From contig CAAFMR010000262.1 in NCBI GenBank assembly GCA_900764115.1, positions 1 through 9,946 on the forward strand: a stretch of 9,946 nt of DNA, in the 5' to 3' direction. The stretch's first letter is position 1; each line of letters opens with the position of its first letter. Source of the DNA: Clostridia bacterium. GTDB taxonomy: Bacteria > Bacillota > Clostridia > Oscillospirales > Acutalibacteraceae. The notes under the pieces are model-generated. The model made no database searches, was not told where the DNA came from, and saw only the letters and a program-made list of their open reading frames with translations. The translations under genes and the position numbers were made by a program. Shown here piece after piece: positions 6,743-9,946 of the stretch.

Positions 6743-7610
6743 GCGTTCTGTCCTCTCCGGCGATGACTCGCCGCATAGCGGCGGGCATCCCCTGTTCCAA
6801 AATGTTGCGTAATATTCCGTCAAACCGGCGGGGGTTCAGCAGATTATAGGCGGCGATACACTCCGCCAGACTGGCATTCAAGGCGCCGGCAGCGTATTCC
6901 CGGGCTTCCCTCACGGCTTGTTCATCGTCTTTTTGTATATTTCTCGCGAAAATATACGGATTGTAGCGATTTTTGCTCAAATCCTCCGGCAGATCGTCGG
7001 CGGCGTCCATCAGATACACCCACCGCCCCAGGCAATAGCCGAACCGCTCCAATATCCGCCGCTCCGTGTCGTCCCGGGCAGTGTCCGCCGCCATCCATTC
7101 CAGCAGCCGGGCAAAGGGCTCGGCAGCAGCATCCACCGAGGCGGTATGCGCCGTTTCCACCGCCCGCTGCGCCGCCATCATCGCGGCAATATGCGTTTCT
7201 GCGGCGGGCTGCCGTTTCGCCGCCCGCCGGCGATCCAGCGCCGCCAGCGGCAGCAGCAGGGTGGCGCCCAGCCGTTTCCAGAATCCCTCATCCCGGCGGG
7301 TGTCCTGCAATTTATAATAGGTCAGCAGCACCGCCAGATCCGCCGCCCGGTCGATGGCGGCGGTGTTGCGGCATTTCAGGCACCGCTTGGCGGGGTTAAA
7401 GCTGCACCGCCCCGGGCAGAAATCCGGCGGGGCGTCCTCCAGCGCCATTTGCAGCAGCGCCAGAAAGGTGCTGTCATAGCTGAGGGTCATACGGGCGTGC
7501 AGCCCATAGCGCCGCCCCAACCGGCGGCACAGAGTACAGTAGATGCCCCGATACTGCTCGTATTCGCCCATTTTGATCTCCGGCTTATTGAGCCGTACAT
7601 AGCCGAACAC
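6723..7610 (-). CDS. DUF5685-like protein with Cys pairs and an Asp-rich motif
   Basis: 295 residues from the proposed GTG start. The N terminus (FGYVRLNKPEIK, then EYEQYRGIYCTLCRRLG) matches what I know of the clostridial DUF5685 family, whose function is not established. Visible: CxxC at 25-28; a second cluster C65, C69, C77, C80 that could bind metal with the first; a predicted all-helical body without membrane segments; and DAADDLPEDLSKNRYNP (202-218), which resembles the second Asp-rich motif of squalene/phytoene synthase-type enzymes. The GTG at 7608-7610 is preferred because family similarity begins there and the more upstream ATG (7724) falls within the uvrA terminator, ahead of the promoter. 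Its ribosome binding site is weak (GGGGG about 10 bases upstream). The gene overlaps the following J-domain gene by 20 bases, suggesting functional coupling, possibly as a client or partner. Confidence 0.7.
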   Translation of the reverse strand: MFGYVRLNKPEIKMGEYEQYRGIYCTLCRRLGRRYGLHARMTLSYDSTFLALLQMALEDAPPDFCPGRCSFNPAKRCLKCRNTAAIDRAADLAVLLTYYKLQDTRRDEGFWKRLGATLLLPLAALDRRRAAKRQPAAETHIAAMMAAQRAVETAHTASVDAAAEPFARLLEWMAADTARDDTERRILERFGYCLGRWVYLMDAADDLPEDLSKNRYNPYIFARNIQKDDEQAVREAREYAAGALNASLAECIAAYNLLNPRRFDGILRNILEQGMPAAMRRVIAGEDRTHEQGPL

Positions 7611-7680
7611 CTCGGCAACACCCCCGGTCCCCGTTGCGATTATCGCTGATTTTATGATACCGCAAAGCCCCCGGAATAGT

Positions 7681-7709
7681 ATGACAGAATTGTAAATATT
7701 ATTTGTCAA
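7681..7709 (-). promoter_or_regulatory. Promoter for the DUF5685-like/J-domain unit
   Basis: On the minus strand a perfect -35 TTGACA (7704-7709) is followed by a 17-base AT-rich spacer and TGTCAT (7681-7686, four of six consensus positions). The start point would be near 7674, leaving a leader of about 64 bases before the GTG. A shifted -10, CATACT, with a TG extension and 20-base spacer is an alternative. It begins immediately after the uvrA terminator. Confidence 0.6.
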
Positions 7710-7714
7710 AACCG

Positions 7715-7754
7715 AAAACAGCACCGCCGGAGATTATCCAGCAATCTCCGGCGG
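7715..7754 (-). terminator. Intrinsic terminator of uvrA
   Basis: On the minus strand CCGCCGGAGATT (7743-7754) pairs perfectly with AATCTCCGGCGG (7724-7735): a 12-bp stem with a 7-base loop, followed by GTGCTGTTTTCGGTTTT. It lies 16 bases after the uvrA stop codon. The T-run is interrupted, but the stem is long and perfect. Confidence 0.82.
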
Positions 7755-7770
7755 CAGGGAAATGGATTTA

Positions 7771-9946
7771 TCAGGACTCCGGGGCTATCGGCAACAGCTT
7801 TTTGAGATATTGCCCGGTATAGGAGCCGGGGCAGGCGGCGACCTCCTCCGGCGTACCGGCGATCACCAGCTGTCCGCCGGCGTCGCCCCCCTCGGGGCCC
7901 AGGTCCACCACATAGTCCGCCACCTTAATCACATCCAGATTATGCTCGATGACGATGACCGTGTTGCCCCCGTCCACCAGCCGCTGCAGCACATCCACCA
8001 GCCGCTGCACATCGGCGGTATGCAGCCCCGTGGTGGGCTCATCCAGAATATACACTGTGCGCCCGGTGGCTTGCCGCGCCAATTCAGTCGCCAGCTTCAC
8101 CCGCTGCGCCTCGCCGCCGGACAGGGTGGTGGCGGGCTGCCCCACCTGAATATACCCCAGCCCCACATCCAGCAGGGTGTGCAGCTTGCGGGCAATTTTC
8201 GGGATGGCGGAGAAGAAGCCCGCCGCCTCCTCCACGGTCATTTCCAGCACGTCGGCAATGGATTTGCCCTTATATTTGACCTCCAGCGTCTCCCGGTTAT
8301 ACCGCTTGCCGCCGCAGACCTCGCAGGGCACATACACATCCGGCAGGAAGTTCATCTCAATCTTGAGGATACCGTCCCCCTGGCACGCCTCGCAACGCCC
8401 GCCCTTCACGTTGAAGGAGAACCGTCCGGCGGAATAGCCCCGCACCTTGGCATCGGCGGTGGCGGCATACAGCTCCCGGATATCGTTGAACACCCCGGTG
8501 TAGGTCGCCGGGTTGGAGCGGGGGCTGCGCCCGATGGGCGACTGGTCGATGGCAATGACCTTATCCAGATGCTCCAGCCCCTCCACGGCGTCGTGCTTCC
8601 CCGGGCGGCACCGGGCACGGTTCAGATCCCGGCTGAGCCGCCGCAGCAGAATGGAATTGACCAGCGACGACTTACCGCTGCCGGAAACACCGGTGACGCA
8701 GTTGAACGCCCCCAGCTTGAAGGATACGTCAATATGCTTCAGATTATGCTCCGCCGCCCCCCGGACGGTGAGCAGCCGCCCGTCGCCGGGGCGGCGCGCC
8801 GGCGGCACCGGAATCTGGCGCTTGCCGCTGAGATACTGCCCGGTCAGCGATTCCGGGCAATCCACAATGCCCGCCGCCGGACCGGAATAGAGAATCTGTC
8901 CCCCATGCACCCCGGCGCCGGGACCCACATCCACGATCCAGTCCGCCGCCCGCATGGTGTCCTCGTCATGCTCCACCACGATGAGGGTGTTGCCTAGATC
9001 CCGCAGGTGCTTGAGGGTCGCCAGCAGCTTATCGTTATCCCGCTGATGCAGACCGATGCTGGGCTCATCCAGCACATACAGCACCCCCATCAAATAAGAG
9101 CCGATCTGGGTCGCCAGCCGAATGCGCTGGCTCTCGCCGCCGGAGAGGGTGGCGGCGCCCCGTCCCAGGGTCAGATAGGACAGCCCCACGCTGTTGAGGA
9201 ACCCCAGCCGCTCCCGGATTTCCTTGAGAATCCGGTCGCCGATAGTATGCTCCCGGGGGGTCAGGGTCAGTCCCTCCACCCATTGGAGCAGTTCCGCCAC
9301 CGTATCGTCGCAGACCTCCATAATGTTGCGCCCACCCACGGTCACAGCCAGGCTCTCCGGCTTCAGCCGCCGCCCGTGGCATTCCGGACATTCCACCTGG
9401 CTCATATAGCCCTCCAGCTCCTCCCGCATACCCTCGCTGGTGGTCTCGTTGTAGCGGCGCTGAAGGTTATTGACGATGCCCTCAAAGGCGGTATAGTGGG
9501 TGCCGGAGCCGTATTCCCGGGTGTATTGCATCTGGATTTTCTCGCCCTTGGTGCCGTAAAGCAGCACCTCCCTGACCGCCGCCGGCAGGTCCCGATAGGG
9601 CGTATCCAGCGAAAAGCCGTAGTGCGCCGCCAGCCCGTCGTAATACATCTGGGCGATGGTGCCCCCGGTCTTATAGTTCCAGCCGCTGGCTTGAATCGCC
9701 CCCTCCCGGATGGACAGCTCCGGCTGGGGCACGATCAGATCCGGGTCCATGGACATATAGATGCCCAGCCCCGTGCATTTGGGGCAGGCGCCAAAGGGGT
9801 TGTTAAAGGAAAACATCCGGGGGGACAGCTCCTCCACGCTGACGCCGTGCTCCGGGCAGGCATAATTGCGGGAAAAGGTCAGCTCCTCCCCGCCGATGAC
9901 ATCCACCGTCAGCAGCCCGCCGGACTGCTCTGTGGCGGTCTCCACG
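7771..9946 (-). CDS. uvrA: UvrA, excinuclease ABC subunit A, C-terminal ~725 residues (5' cut by window edge)
   Basis: UvrA is the damage-sensing ABC ATPase dimer of nucleotide excision repair; it delivers UvrB to lesions. The open frame runs off the right edge, so about 200 N-terminal residues, including the first Walker A, are missing. In the visible part: a first zinc module (C30, H33, C54, C57), with C186/C189 in a further CPECHG motif; the first ABC signature LSGGESQR (268-275) and Walker [11 protein letters not shown] (291-300); the second Walker [11 protein letters not shown] (418-427); the C-terminal zinc finger C518, C521, C541, C544, needed for damage-specific binding; the second signature LSGGEAQR (608-615) and Walker [11 protein letters not shown] (633-642). 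All expected motifs are intact, so the protein looks functional. The GTG near 9945 is internal, not a start. A strong terminator follows the stop codon. uvrB may lie upstream, outside the window. Confidence 0.98.
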   Translation of the reverse strand, partial: VETATEQSGGLLTVDVIGGEELTFSRNYACPEHGVSVEELSPRMFSFNNPFGACPKCTGLGIYMSMDPDLIVPQPELSIREGAIQASGWNYKTGGTIAQMYYDGLAAHYGFSLDTPYRDLPAAVREVLLYGTKGEKIQMQYTREYGSGTHYTAFEGIVNNLQRRYNETTSEGMREELEGYMSQVECPECHGRRLKPESLAVTVGGRNIMEVCDDTVAELLQWVEGLTLTPREHTIGDRILKEIRERLGFLNSVGLSYLTLGRGAATLSGGESQRIRLATQIGSYLMGVLYVLDEPSIGLHQRDNDKLLATLKHLRDLGNTLIVVEHDEDTMRAADWIVDVGPGAGVHGGQILYSGPAAGIVDCPESLTGQYLSGKRQIPVPPARRPGDGRLLTVRGAAEHNLKHIDVSFKLGAFNCVTGVSGSGKSSLVNSILLRRLSRDLNRARCRPGKHDAVEGLEHLDKVIAIDQSPIGRSPRSNPATYTGVFNDIRELYAATADAKVRGYSAGRFSFNVKGGRCEACQGDGILKIEMNFLPDVYVPCEVCGGKRYNRETLEVKYKGKSIADVLEMTVEEAAGFFSAIPKIARKLHTLLDVGLGYIQVGQPATTLSGGEAQRVKLATELARQATGRTVYILDEPTTGLHTADVQRLVDVLQRLVDGGNTVIVIEHNLDVIKVADYVVDLGPEGGDAGGQLVIAGTPEEVAACPGSYTGQYLKKLLPIAPES

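Noticed and set aside
6743..6823. 27-codon N-terminal extension of the J-domain protein
   Set aside because: The extension is antisense-free but lies wholly in the coding sequence of the preceding gene, has no ribosome binding site, and precedes a J domain that normally starts at the protein N terminus.
7762..8997. 411-codon open frame on the plus strand within the uvrA region
   Set aside because: The minus strand encodes conserved UvrA motifs throughout; the plus-strand product is compositionally biased and starts in the uvrA terminator region.
1..9946. Defence system, CRISPR array, prophage or insertion sequence
   Set aside because: No repeat-spacer pattern, transposase, integrase, inverted terminal repeats or defence-type nuclease was seen; the genes are of housekeeping or unknown chromosomal type.

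Overview
The window reads as chromosomal DNA from a GC-rich, low-copy-repeat Gram-positive of the class Clostridia, probably an Oscillospirales/Ruminococcaceae-type anaerobe. This is inferred from strong AGGAGG-type ribosome binding sites, a DnaD-domain protein next to a DnaC/DnaI-type helicase loader, a PASTA-type receptor of the 'EYFP' kinase subfamily, and a DUF5685-like gene next to a J-domain gene. No phage, insertion sequence, CRISPR array, tRNA or rRNA is visible. Nearly everything is on the minus strand, so the order of transcription is from the right end to the left end.

In transcription order: (1) the C-terminal three quarters of uvrA (nucleotide excision repair), cut by the right edge and closed by a strong intrinsic terminator; (2) directly behind it, a promoter and a two-gene overlapping unit of a DUF5685-like Cys/Asp-motif protein and a J-domain protein with a TPR-like middle and a tail of ten cysteines, ended by a hairpin-plus-U6 element; (3) a small polytopic membrane protein and a CocE/NonD-type serine hydrolase, whose first ribosome binding site abuts that U-tract; (4) a promoter and a tightly coupled pair, DnaD-domain protein then DnaC/DnaI-type AAA+ loader (replication initiation/restart), followed by a GC-rich hairpin with a short T run; (5) a membrane receptor made of a zinc ribbon, a kinase-fold domain, one membrane segment and two PASTA domains, closed by a strong terminator. 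At the far left the plus strand carries the last part of a cytosine deaminase-like amidohydrolase gene, which converges on the receptor gene.

The most notable observation is that the PASTA receptor has lost all three classical catalytic kinase residues (VAIK lysine, HRD aspartate, DFG aspartate) while keeping the fold landmarks, so it is probably a pseudokinase. Secondary points are an isoprenoid-synthase-like Asp-rich motif in the DUF5685-like protein, the Cys-rich tail of the J protein, a terminator-like hairpin fused to a ribosome binding site, and a probable frame disruption near the end of the deaminase gene. I see no clearly novel defence or mobile system here; most of the window is ordinary core genome.
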